This document shows, one piece after another, positions 35,238 through 45,396 of a stretch of 64,000 bases of DNA (its first letter is position 1; every line of letters begins with the position of its first letter). The DNA is from Humulus lupulus (taxonomy: Eukaryota; Streptophyta; Magnoliopsida; Rosales; Cannabaceae), in the NCBI RefSeq assembly GCF_963169125.1, contig NC_084798.1, positions 103,867,970 through 103,931,969 of the forward strand, in the 5' to 3' direction. The notes under the pieces are model-generated. The model was not told the origin of the DNA, made no database searches, and saw only the letters and a program-made list of their open reading frames with translations. The position numbers and the translations under genes are program-made.

Positions 35238-36963
35238 TGTTGGATTAGCTTATACAAGATCTTTATTTATTTTCATGTATATCTAATATTAAACACATTA
35301 ATACGAGATAGCCTAAAACATGTTTTGAAAATTGAATTCAAAGAGAAACAATGAATAGAATACTTACAGTATACGCAGCGGAATTAAAGAGTCCTCCCTT
35401 CAGTTTCTCTAACTCTTGTATCCTCTCTGTCGCAGAGTATTATCAAGAAACTGAACCGATCTTCTATTTTCTTCATAATCTTCCAATGTTCCTAAGAACC
35501 ACCTAGACTAGTGTGGGAAAATCTCAACACATGAGATTGATATAGAGAGAAGAAGAGAAAATAACAAAGAGGCTTAGAAAAGGACTTGTGTTTAGAGAGA
35601 ATCTAAAACTATCAGAAAACCAGTGATTAAACTTATGTTTTGACTTCTCTCTAAGCACTCCTTTTATAGACTCAATTAGGCCATTTAATTTAATTAAAAA
35701 TCAATAAAATAATAGCCAATTTGATGCCCTAGGTCGAAAATATCATGGGCTTTAGGCCCTTGAAATTTCCCATTTGATTATAAGCCCATTGGACTTAAAA
35801 TCAAGGCCTGTATTATTTTCTATTGATTTAATTAATTAAATAATTATTTAAATCATTTATCAAATTAATTATTTATAATTTGAACCTTGATTTAAACTTA
35901 TTTATTAATTTAGATACCAATTTATCTTAATTAATAAATCTGTCATAATTTCTCTTTTCTTCTCAAAATTACATAACTTTGGGAAATTATCCAAAATTGG
36001 CCTCGTCAACTTTGATAATTCTAATTGATAATTAAATCAATTAATTGAGACTATCTAGATGATTTTATCCAAGGTACAATGGGGATCATGGGCCTATGAA
36101 ATCAAGCTCCAATAAGTTATCATAAATCTAACAAATAAATTTACTAACTTATTAATTCTTCGTGACTCCACTATAGACTTGGAATTGCACTCTTGAATTC
36201 ATAGAACGCTCTATAACAAATATAGATACGCTATTAATTATCCATTGTTACAACCATAATTGTCACTCAATCCTCTATGGACGGTCTACAATGAGATAGG
36301 ACTTAAAATACCGTTTTACCCCTCATTGTATTTTATCCTTAAAACACTAAGTTCCTTGTAAATGATATTTCTGTAAACTAATTTAATTACTGAAATGAGA
36401 TCTCTATCATTTAACACCTTGAACCAAACTAAAAGGAAACCATCGTTTCACTTCTTCATCAGGAGCTATAGATGTTCGTATCTATGATTAACACTCCCAC
36501 TCAATTATACTACCGAGTTCCCAAGATGTAAGTATGGGCTAGTCCGTAGGGTAAGCTGGTAACGAACAAGTCAAAGAACTCAAATAATACAATCAATTAG
36601 AATACTAACCACTCAGAATTGAGATTGAATTGACCTATGGTCAATTATATGATATGACTAGAATAGATAATAACGGTATGTTTACTTATCTTATCAACTG
36701 TCAATATCGGTCCAGTCCGATGTAACAAATACATCCGATCTTATCGACTTTGCTAATGTCCTGGAAAGAAGACAACACTGTAATGTGTAAGTAGATCATA
36801 TCATAGATTGGCAAGTTAGTGTAAATCTTGTGCACTGACTAATCCTAGGACTAACTTATTTTGAACATATAATCATATTTATATTCCACTGTGATGACGT
36901 CACTATAAATAAGATTAGCTATATGCTCAGAATTTAATATAAGTTTATATTAAACAAATAATT
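35238..36963 (-). mobile_element. Copia-type LTR B2 (second copy of B1)
   Basis: TGTTGGATTAGC onward matches B1 from 14186 to about 16495 with scattered differences and lacks the S2 insertion. The last 120 bp of the LTR as seen in B1 are missing, because element L4 begins there. A target duplication cannot be checked. Confidence 0.85.
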
Positions 36964-37209
36964 GTGAATGTGGGAATTCTTCCCTGGTGAATGTCGTTTA
37001 GGCATACCTCTACGCTACGAGGTCCCCTAACTAAGAGACACATGTTAGTGGGACGAAGGGGCGGGAGCCCCGCTTGGCCACTTTCTACACGCATAAAGGG
37101 AAAAGGGCATCACATAGCATCAGAGAGGTTTGGCTAAGAGAGCCATCCTCGCCATGCGAGGGCCCCGACAGGCTACCCACACACAAGCCCGCACCTCTAT
37201 GCATGGCAC

Positions 37210-37595
37210 CCTCGCTATGCAAGGGTACAGCCTCACGGTGCCTTCGTGTCTTGTGCCTCGTCCCCACGTAGCCAGCCTCGCCATGCGAGGGTGAGGCCCC
37301 TCGCATGCACCTTGTCTTCGCTCATGATCCTAAGGCAACCGGGCAACCTCGCGGTGCCTTCGTATCTTGTGCCTTGTCCCCATGCAACCAGCCTCGCTAT
37401 GCAAGGGTGAGGCCTGTCGCATGCGCCTTGTCTCCGCGCATGGTCCTAAGGCGACCCGACAACCTTGCGGTGCCTTCATGTCTCGCGCCTCATCCCTACG
37501 CAACCATCCTTGCTATGCGAGGGTGAGGCCCCTTGCATGCATCTTGTCTCCGCACATGGTCCTAAGGCAACCGGGCAGCCTCGCTAAGCGAGGGC
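37210..37595. repeat. 116-bp minisatellite with palindromic core
   Basis: Units start at 37275, 37391 and 37507 (exact 116-bp spacing), with partial units before (37210) and after (about 37578). Each unit has a hairpin core of the form CCTCGCNATGCGAGG and a CGGTGCCTTCGTGTCTTGTG arm. Confidence 0.88.
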
Positions 37596-38114
37596 GAAGT
37601 CTCCCGTATACGTCCTGTCTCTCCACTAACCTCTTGTGTCTCGTTGAAGCGGCCCTAGTTCCTTCCAATGGGTAGGTGCTACCAGTGAGACACTCATGTG
37701 CCTTGGCTTCTCAGGACATATAAAGCTGGGAGGCTCTTCGATATACGTACGAGGAATACTTGAAGATACCAAACGGGCGTGTCAAATAATCCTTAGGTGT
37801 TTAGCATGGATTGATGGGTATGAGCAGGTACAAGGCACGTGTACTGACACGAGATGTACGGTCGCAAGGAGGATAGAGGCGTGGCCCTGCCATCTACATC
37901 TGAGAAGTAGTGGCAGTACGAACTTGTACGGAGAGTAGATGCGCCACTTGGACACCCCCGACCATACACCAGAGCCGATAGTACGATGCCCTGAGCCACT
38001 ACTCTGGCATTGTTAGGATAGGCACCACTATGCCTTGAGCCACTACTCTATCAGTGTACCCGCGTACGTCCCTGTCTCCTGGGACTTGTTTGTATCAAGG
38101 GCCAATAGAGCCCA

Positions 38115-38126
38115 CCTATAAATAGG
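38115..38126 (+). promoter_or_regulatory. TATA box of L4 LTR
   Basis: CCTATAAATAGG, about 200 bp before the LTR end; the usual plant LTR TATA context. Confidence 0.65.
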
Positions 38127-38321
38127 CATCAACCCCTCAGGTTGAGGGGTTGGAAAACTGATTTTAGGAGAGACACTTAAGAGATATATGGTTTTTATTC
38201 CATGAGAGTTTTGGTTTTTTTGTGGATTCAAGTTCTTTCCATCTGGTTCTAAGCTAACCTTAGTATAAAAATCTTAGTTTTCTAACCTTTAATCGTTGAC
38301 GAGTTCTTACCGTCAACAGTT

Positions 38322-38339
38322 TGGCGCCGTCTGTGGGAA
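38322..38339 (+). other. Primer-binding site of L4
   Basis: TGGCGCCGTCTGTGGGAA, three bases after the LTR end. This TGGCGCCG-type site is typical of Tat/Athila-type Ty3 elements rather than initiator-Met primed ones. The exact tRNA was not determined. Confidence 0.8.
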
Positions 38340-38386
38340 GGATAAGTGTCAAGCCACTGTTCTTCCATTAGTTCCGGCAGGAAGAA

Positions 38387-40140
38387 ATGTCAAGACGTTC
38401 TAAACGACGGAGAGAGCCGCGAGAGGTGGAGGTCTGCCTTGATGGAGATCAGCTGAAGGCCTCCATGAAGAACCCTCCTCTGCCCAGAGATGTAGAAGCC
38501 CCAAAGGAACCCGAAGTTCATGAAGTAGAGAGGGAGGCTTCATCCCCGGCCGTCCCTCCCGATGAGAATCATCCAATGCCAACAGCTCCCCCTGCAAAAG
38601 ATACCGGCGAGTTCCCGCCCCCAAGTCCACCACAGGTGCCAAACTCTGGCCGGTAGGACCCGGGCCCATCGATACGCAGACCTGACAAGCATCCCCGGGT
38701 CCATTCCGTGAGCTCGAGTTCAAGGTCTCGATTCTATGAAGAGGAGATACGTGAACTACACCGCAAGAACCAAAGGCTTGAAACCACCTTAGAGAACATG
38801 CAGGAGGTGTTGAATGGCCTGTTGCAAGGGAAGTCAAACATATCACTCCCTAAGCGAAAAGAGAGAGGCCGAGAGGGGGCAGAGACCACTGTCCCAGTAG
38901 ACGATGGGAGGACTCGACTCTCCACTAGTAACACCCTCCGGGGGAAGCAGCACTAACGTCCCGGACCGTCGAAGCAGCCTCCGAGGCCAGAGCAGAAGAA
39001 CAACGCTGGCCCTCATAATGACGTCGAGGTCACTTCAAGGAAGACATCCTCAGATCTACAAGAGGAACTCAACAAGAAAAGGGCAGATAAAAGGACTACA
39101 CCTCCTATGGCGGCCCAGGAAGGCAAAGGAAAAGGAGATGTAACCCCATGTACGTTGAGAGACTCCTTGAAGAAGAAGAGACAAGACCTAGACACAGAGA
39201 TGAGAAGCCTACAGAGCGAGATCGTTACCGCATCTAGGGAACAAGCCGTCGAAGATGAGTTCGACCATGAATCGTCTTTCGTTAAAGAGATCCAAGCCAT
39301 TCGACTCCCAGCCAACTTCAAGGAGCCAAATATAACTCCCTATGAGGGAAACACAGATCCTAAGTACCATCTGGACACGTTTAACGACCTGATGAGGTTA
39401 AGGGGGATTAGTAGCGAAGCCAGGTGCCATTGCTTTGCTGTCACACTGAAAGGACCTGCGTACAAATGGTTCAAGAGACTTAGACCAGGGTCCATCAGGT
39501 CTTGGCAACAGTTTTCAAATGAATTTCTCCAACAACATCACGCCATGTGTGATTACACATTTCCGGGCACCAGCCTCGCCAGTGTGAAGCAGGGAGAAAA
39601 CGAGAGTCTAAAGGGCTACATCCACAGGTTTAACATGGAGGCAGCCAAAGTAGGGAGCCTGACTCGCAGGGAGTTAAAAATGGCCATCACAGCTGGAGTG
39701 CGTCCGGGAAGCAAATTGTGGGATAATATGCTCAAAAGGGAAGTCACTGACCTAGATGACTTCTACGAGAGGACGCAAAAGTACATTCGTGTGGAGGATG
39801 GCCATGCGAACTTAAAGGCAGGAAAAAGTGAGTCCCACGTAAAGTCCCTAGCCAATGAAGGGTCGAATGGAGCAAATAAGAAGAGGGGCGTATGAAGGGT
39901 TGAGAGATGATCAACATAGAAGGACCAAGCACGAGAGCGACCATAGGAAAACGACCTACACCTTCTACACAAACCTGACGGACACCAGAGAGCATATCTA
40001 CCTCACAAATGAGGATCGGGTTCCCTTCAAAAGGCCCCCACCGATGAGAAGAGACCGGTCAAGGAGGGACCCTAGCAAATACTGTCAATACCACAAGGAT
40101 ATCGGCCATACCACGACAGAATGTACCCATTTGAAGGAAT
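38387..40140 (+). pseudogene. gag: gag of L4 (broken)
   Basis: Starts MSRRSKRRREPREVEV 48 bp after the primer site. The N-terminal part is charged and proline-rich, then a coiled-coil stretch (RELHRKNQRLETTLENMQEV, about 38750-38810). The capsid domain follows with IRLPANFKEPNITPYEGNTD, HLDTFNDLM, KWFKRLRPGSIRSWQQFSNE and LKGYIHRFN (39290-39640). The zinc-type end is YCQYHKDIGHTTTEC at about 40080-40125. Breaks: TAG 38654, TAA 38954 and a frameshift between 39870 and 39890. Apart from these it is readable throughout, about 580 codons, suggesting fairly recent decay. Confidence 0.88.
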
Positions 40141-40910
40141 AAATTCAAGAGCTCATCCGAAGGGGATACCTGGGCCGATATGTCAGAAGAGAGAAGAAGA
40201 AATCAGAGGATGAGCCGGTGATACCTCGGACACAAGGGGGAGCCCCAGAGATACAAGGAGAGGTGAGAATGATTTTCAGAGGTCCGGGGTTTGGGGGAGA
40301 GTCCAGGAAGGGTCGAGACAGATATGCTAGAGAAGCTAGACAGAGTCCACCATCGTGTGTCATGAGTTTGGAACAGCGACCCCCGAAAAGCTTTAAGGGA
40401 GAAAATGACTCAATCACTTTTACAGAGGAGGATACACGAGGGGTGCACTTTCCCCATAATGATCCTTTGATGTTGACAGTTTAGTTGGCCAACCTGTAGG
40501 TGCATCGGGTCCTCGTAGACAATGGAAGTTTCGTAGATATCTTATATCTCCCCGCCTTGGAGAAGATGGGTTTGGGCGTCAGACACTTGAAACCTTGTCA
40601 ATCCTCCTTATACGGGTTCACGGGGGACTCGATACAACCTTTAGGGGTGATCGAATTAGCACTCACCATGGGAGAGCAACCCCGACAAACCACAGTCATG
40701 GCAAACTTCGTCGTAGTAGATTGTGCTTTAGCTTTCAATGCGGTATTGGGGAGACCATCCCTAAGAGAATTGAAAGTGATCACTTCAATATATCACCTCG
40801 CCGTTAAGTTCCCAACTCCTGGTGGAGTAGCGAGTAGAAGGGAGAACAAAGAGAGGAAAGGGAGTGTTATAACACCTCCCTTCGCACGACTGCGAAACCG
40901 CGAGAACTGA
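40141..40910 (+). pseudogene. Aspartic protease of L4 (broken)
   Basis: Same frame as the gag end after TAA 40141 (expected CAA in LKEQIQELIRRGYL). MIFRGPGFGG and FTEEDTRGVHFPHNDPLM lead to the active site VLVDNGSFVDILYLP (about 40508-40552), where Tat-type proteases have VDNGSS. Then LYGFTGDSIQPLG and FNAVLGRPSLRELKVI, the C-terminal protease hallmark. Two TAGs at 40483 and 40496 lie where CAG is expected. The frame ends at TGA 40908 with no RT following. Confidence 0.88.
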
Positions 40911-41760
40911 TGGCGATGGTGGTGCATGGGGGTGCAGACCCGCAGGAAGTAGACCCCAGAATCATGGAGGGACCAACCCAGTAAGACTACCAGTAAGACT
41001 CCCACTTCTGATGCAAGCAGTATCTGTGTTTAGTTTGGTGCATGTTATGTTAGCCTAGTAGACAAGAATCAAAGAGGTTGCCTAGATAACCTCCCAAGTA
41101 GATGGAAACGTTTAATATATATCGTTGTAACCAGCCTACTATGAATGAAAATGTTCACAACTTCACATGTTATTTTTCTTCTTTATGCAAGCATTAACCA
41201 AAGTGCCTGCTGAAATAAATCTCACCAAGCACTTGGGGGGTAGGACAGGAGGCACGAGTAAAAAAAAAAAATCTCTTATATTCAAAAGGATTAGCTACCC
41301 TTATGAATATCAAGGGAATAGTTTAAAAGGATGACCTCCAACTAAAGGCCGACACCCCAAGAGGTGAGGCCGTAAGGAGGGAATCTCCCAATAAGTCTAG
41401 AACGGCCATTAAGTCGGCTAGCCAAAAAGGGTCCTACAAGAGACCCTTGAAGAAATAGTACTATATATAATGACGAGAAGGACGCTTCTCGCAAGACATA
41501 ACAAGCGCGCGCAAAGAACATAAAAGGACCCCAAGAGCCCAATGGGTTAACGTGTCCTTACAAGTATAATCAAGGTGCACCAGAAAGATTATCATCCTCA
41601 GATAAAGGAAGAGACATGTAATCCACAAATAATAATAATAATAAGAGGGACTTACCAAAGTCCCTTAAGTTTGATGAACACAAAAGCAAAAAGGAGAGAA
41701 AGGAGAAATAATGTGAGGGATTACATAGCAATAACATACATAGGCCGAATACAAAGGAAC
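40911..41760. other. Non-coding spacer between L4 protease and antisense gene
   Basis: No RT or integrase similarity on either strand. Includes AGCACTTGGGGGGTAGG (about 41231), resembling the purine-rich context near a 3' LTR in related elements, a poly(A) run at 41260 and an (AAT)n run at 41627. The ORFs here are short and lack features. Confidence 0.6.
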
Positions 41761-44396
41761 CTACAAATCTCCATCCTGACCCTTCCACTCAAAAATCTTC
41801 TCGACGGCATAGTCTCCAAAGGGAGACAGGTCAACGGTGGGGTTGGTCCTCCAAACAGCATGCAACGTGCACTTGACTATGCGATTCTCAGCATTCACAA
41901 GCTCAGCCTCGAGCGCAGTGATCCTCTCGTTTAAAGTTTGGATGGTAGCCTCCAGCTGAGTGTTGGTGTGAGAGGTTGATGGATCCCGGGCTAAGGCGGC
42001 GTCCCTCTGGCAAACCGCCTCAGTCAGTTGACTTGACAAGGCATCCTTTGCCGCCTCGACCACCGATAGGTTCCCCAGTGCCTCCTCAAGCTCGTGTTGC
42101 AACCGTTGGGTCGATGTATGAAGAGTTGGAGGCTATCAGCCAATGACTCAAGGTGGAAGCCTAGGTAAGGGCGAGGACATAGAATAGAGCCTCGAGGGTC
42201 AGGTGATAAAAAAATATATATCTATCATAAACGAATAAATTGCGTATCTCGACAAGTACCTGCAAGGAGGCTCGCATATAGGCGTCTTCAAGCTCAGCCT
42301 CGGGGACATTGTGCAAGGTCCCCCACTCACCTTTGGGAAGGTTTCCCAGATGATGGCTCATGGCTTCCCCATACTGGCTCGGCAGAGGATGATCTTCGGA
42401 AGTAGAAACATAAGCTTGGCCGAGGGAGGCGCGTGTGCTTGCCGAGGCACACTTTGTCATGGGGACCGAGAAGGTTCTGATCCATCTGTAGTTGTGCGGG
42501 GAGCAGAAGAGCGCGGAGTCATCTCCTTGGGTAAAGAGGCGCCTGAAGGCATCCGCCTAGAACACCTCCTTGGGGGTAGAGAAGCCCTAGCAAAAGAAGG
42601 AATGAAGAAATTCCTTTTAGGCAGGGAGGGTCGACGGACAGAGGCGTCAAAGGAAAACTCGCCGCCAAGCATCGACGGTGACATCCAAGAGCTAACATTG
42701 TCAGTATGACTGCCATCGGCCACGCCCCCAGCCATGTCGGCAGCAGAGTGCAAGCATGAGTAGTTCTCAGATACCACTGTCTCCTCAACGTCCATATGAC
42801 TGCCCGAAGGGTAGACATAGTCCATATCGGCTACCTCGTTATAATTACCTTCATCATGGCCGTATAGCCACGGACCCGCAGGTTCAGGTTCGGGGGGGCA
42901 TGGATCTGCAGGTTCGGGGGGCGCAGGGCACAGAATTGCAGGTTCGGGGGGCGCAGGGCACGGATCCACAAGTTCGGGTGACGCAGGGCGTGGATCCACT
43001 GATTCAAATGAGGCGGGGCGTTGGCCCGCAGGTTTAGAGGAAACGAAGCATAAAGAGACAGTCTGTTTCGGGGTGAGCATACAAGCGAAGGTTGCTTTCT
43101 GTAAAAAGGGCGCTGGCTTGTTTATAGTCACTCGACAAGGCCAGGATTTTCATCACTCGGTCACGAGCCTTCGGTTTCAAGTGATTGCCAACGACCCCTA
43201 AGAGACCTGCCATCAAAAGAAAAGAAATAGTTATAGTTAGAAGTAATATAGAAGAAAAGCCGAATAAAGAGAGGAACCTCTCATGTGTAAGATCAAAGTG
43301 AGAATAGTCTTACTTGGGGTGTTGATCTAGTATGTCGGGTGGACCCGCTAAAAGTGAAGAAATAGTCCGAGTTCCACGAGCCTCTGTTTGAAATGGAGCC
43401 CTCCACGAGGGCATTCCCTTTATGGGCCACGGATTTCTGGAGCTGGTAGAACCCGGGGGCAGATGCATTCTCCCTAAGGGTATAGAAGTAATGAACCTCG
43501 CTCATAGAAGGTCCTCTGGAATGCACCTGATGGTATAACACATATAGGCTGCTCAGTGTCACCCAGGAGTTGGGGGACAATTGTAGAGGCGCCAATTAAA
43601 AGTAGTTAAGCACTTTGACAAAAAAAGGATGAAGGGGAAGAGCCCCACCGGATCGGATTATAGAATCACTTAAGGCCATGAACCTTTCTGGCGGCTCAGT
43701 TGTGCGCTCATCACGTTCTGGGATGACGAACTTGAAGTTTAATGGTAACTTGTGAGCCTTTAGCATGTTGGACAATTTATTCATGGTGATGTTGGACCTG
43801 CCCGTTTCTTCGCAATAGTCAGAGGTTCTCTTCGGCATCTCAGGTACCTTGACAGAGATAGAGAGTTTATGAGCCATAGACTTTCCAAGGGTCCCGAAGG
43901 ACCCCCCACGTGTCCTATATCTACCAGCACTCTGCTTGACCCTAGGGCGTAAGACCGGGGGCAAGGGAGGAAGGGTGGGTGGGATTATGGAAAGGAACTT
44001 CTGTTCAACCAATTCGCGCCTACCGCCTTCGAAGGAGGGATCCCTATGACCAGGAGACTTGTCAAGACGAAAGAAAAAAGGCTCAGGGGGCAAGTTTTCT
44101 TCTAGGCAAGCAATTTCAGAAAGGCAATCCTAGAGGATTGATTGTAGCTGGGAAATGTATGTTGCATGCTGGGGAGAGAAACCTAAACCCGCATCCCGGG
44201 TGTTGGATTCTAGCTCCCTCTCCAGGTCGCATGCTTTCTGTCTGAGGTAAGACAGTCTCCGGAGGTAGAGCGTCCGCACACCCCCACGGTTAAAGGATCC
44301 ACGTACGTCGGCCTCTGAGTCGAAGGATGACAACTCAATGAATTCTACATTGGACGGACCTTCGGGACATCGCCTAGACATCCATAACCTTGACAT
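41761..44396 (-). pseudogene. Antisense gene of L4 (PF04195-like, with intron-like gaps)
   Basis: Start MSRLWMSRRCPEGPSNVEF at 44396. One frame runs to 43314 with only TAG 44130 and TAA 43596, through PPEPFFFRLDKSPGH, FVIPERDERTTEPPERFMAL, GGALPLHPFFVKVLNYF, WVTLSSLYVLYHQVHSRGPS and SDYFFTFSG. This layout resembles plant putative gypsy-type transposon proteins (PF04195). A GT-AG gap (43313-43207), a basic segment GNHLKPKARDRVMKILALSS, a proline-rich decapeptide repeat, a serine-rich part, a second GT-AG gap (42259-42161) and a C-terminal coiled coil (LEATIQTLNERITALEAELV, ending TGA near 41761) follow. Several frame breaks make it a likely pseudogene. Role unknown. Confidence 0.65.
42887..43030 (-). 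repeat. 30-bp (10-residue) repeat in the antisense gene
   Basis: Units at 42911, 42941, 42971 and 43001, spaced exactly 30 bp, plus a partial one. Minus strand encodes decapeptides such as PAPPEPADPC, PAPPEPAILC and PASPELVDPC. The phase is kept with the protein, so the repeat grew in coding register. Confidence 0.9.
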
Positions 44397-44410
44397 TGTA
44401 CGACAGAAGT

Positions 44411-45396
44411 GATCTGGGGACCATGAACCTATAATACGAAGATCTAATAAATTAGATTATTAATTAAAATATTTAATCCAATAATCTTATTTATTAATTC
44501 CATGATTACTCCACTATAAATAATGAATTGCACTCTAAGTATTTATAGAATTATATTTACAGAGTTTTCACTTGTAATCCGTTGATATAATCAATAAATG
44601 AAGTTATGTCCTCCATTTATTGGTTCGTTAATTAGAGTTGGTCAAGATTACTGTTTTACTCTTCTGATTACCTCTTGTTCCTTTAGTACCATTAATTCAC
44701 TAGCGAATAATTAATTTATAATTAAATTATAGAATTGAGCTCAATAAATGTTCAGTTCCAGAATTAACACTTAAATGAACCAATATTCGATATGTTAGGA
44801 AAGTATGGATTCTATTATTGTAATTCATGTTCTTAGCTATTCATGATATTGAATCTCCAAAACCAAATTTATTAGTCTCATTATACTAAGAAACCTTAAC
44901 AAGTGAATCAAAAGATCCAATAAACACAAAGAGGAGTTCATGAATACTCAAGATTTAGACTGATCTACAAATGATCATCTATTATGATACGAATCAAATC
45001 TTTATGTCAAACGGCAAGTTTATAATGATAATTAATTATTATCGGTCCTGTCATATATAATCTCTATTATATATAGCACATTTACTAAGATATCTATCCA
45101 CATCAGTAATCTAAATCTAGATCACTTGCATCTCGTATGTATAGTAAACCGCACTAGTAACCATTCATTAAAGATTCCATACTTTCATATATTACTGACT
45201 ATTTTATTCATTATATATGATCTTAATTCTGTCGTACTAATAGAAGTTCATGTTCTCATTAATGCATAAGGAATTTTCTTGATATTATCATATAATTAAT
45301 TCAAACAATACTAATCATATTCAAATATAATAACATTGTTATTTTATTTAATTCAATAAAATGTGTTTACATGCTTTTAGGGCATTAATCCTAACG
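44411..45396 (-). mobile_element. Copia LTR fragment
   Basis: GGGGACCATGAACCTATAAT onward parallels the LTR of Copia M2 (59810-60741) and B1: a TTAATTCCATGATTACTCCA box, a GAATTGCACTCT box and the end TTAGGGCATTAATCCTAACG. Only the half nearest the LTR 5' end (minus direction) is present. Its left side is cut near 44410. Confidence 0.75.

Larger units (their letters stand above)
36964..38318 (+). repeat. 5' LTR of L4
   Basis: Ends TACCGTCAACA directly before the primer site. The start is uncertain: TGTGAATGTGGG at 36964 is the best TG. GC-rich compared with its surroundings. Contains a 116-bp minisatellite and a TATA box. ORFs on both strands at 37074-37675 are by-products of the repeat. Confidence 0.7.
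36964..44410 (+). mobile_element. Element L4: Ty3 Tat-like gag-protease unit with antisense gene
   Basis: LTR, primer site, gag and protease on the plus strand, then about 0.85 kb non-coding, then a 2.6 kb gene on the minus strand. No RT, RNase H or integrase can be seen. The right end is cut by a Copia LTR fragment, so the 3' LTR is missing and the borders are approximate. Tat-lineage elements are known to carry extra antisense ORFs; the lack of pol may reflect a non-autonomous design or a deletion. Confidence 0.75.

Noticed and set aside
37210..37595. CRISPR-like array of palindromic repeats
   Set aside because: Units are 116 bp head to tail with similar sequence throughout, no unique spacers, and the context is a plant LTR.
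37074..37675. Overlapping ORFs on both strands
   Set aside because: Produced by the 116-bp GC-rich minisatellite in the L4 LTR.
35238..45396. B2 and the 44411-45396 fragment as the two LTRs of one Copia element
   Set aside because: They overlap in LTR content but differ strongly in sequence, so they belong to different families.
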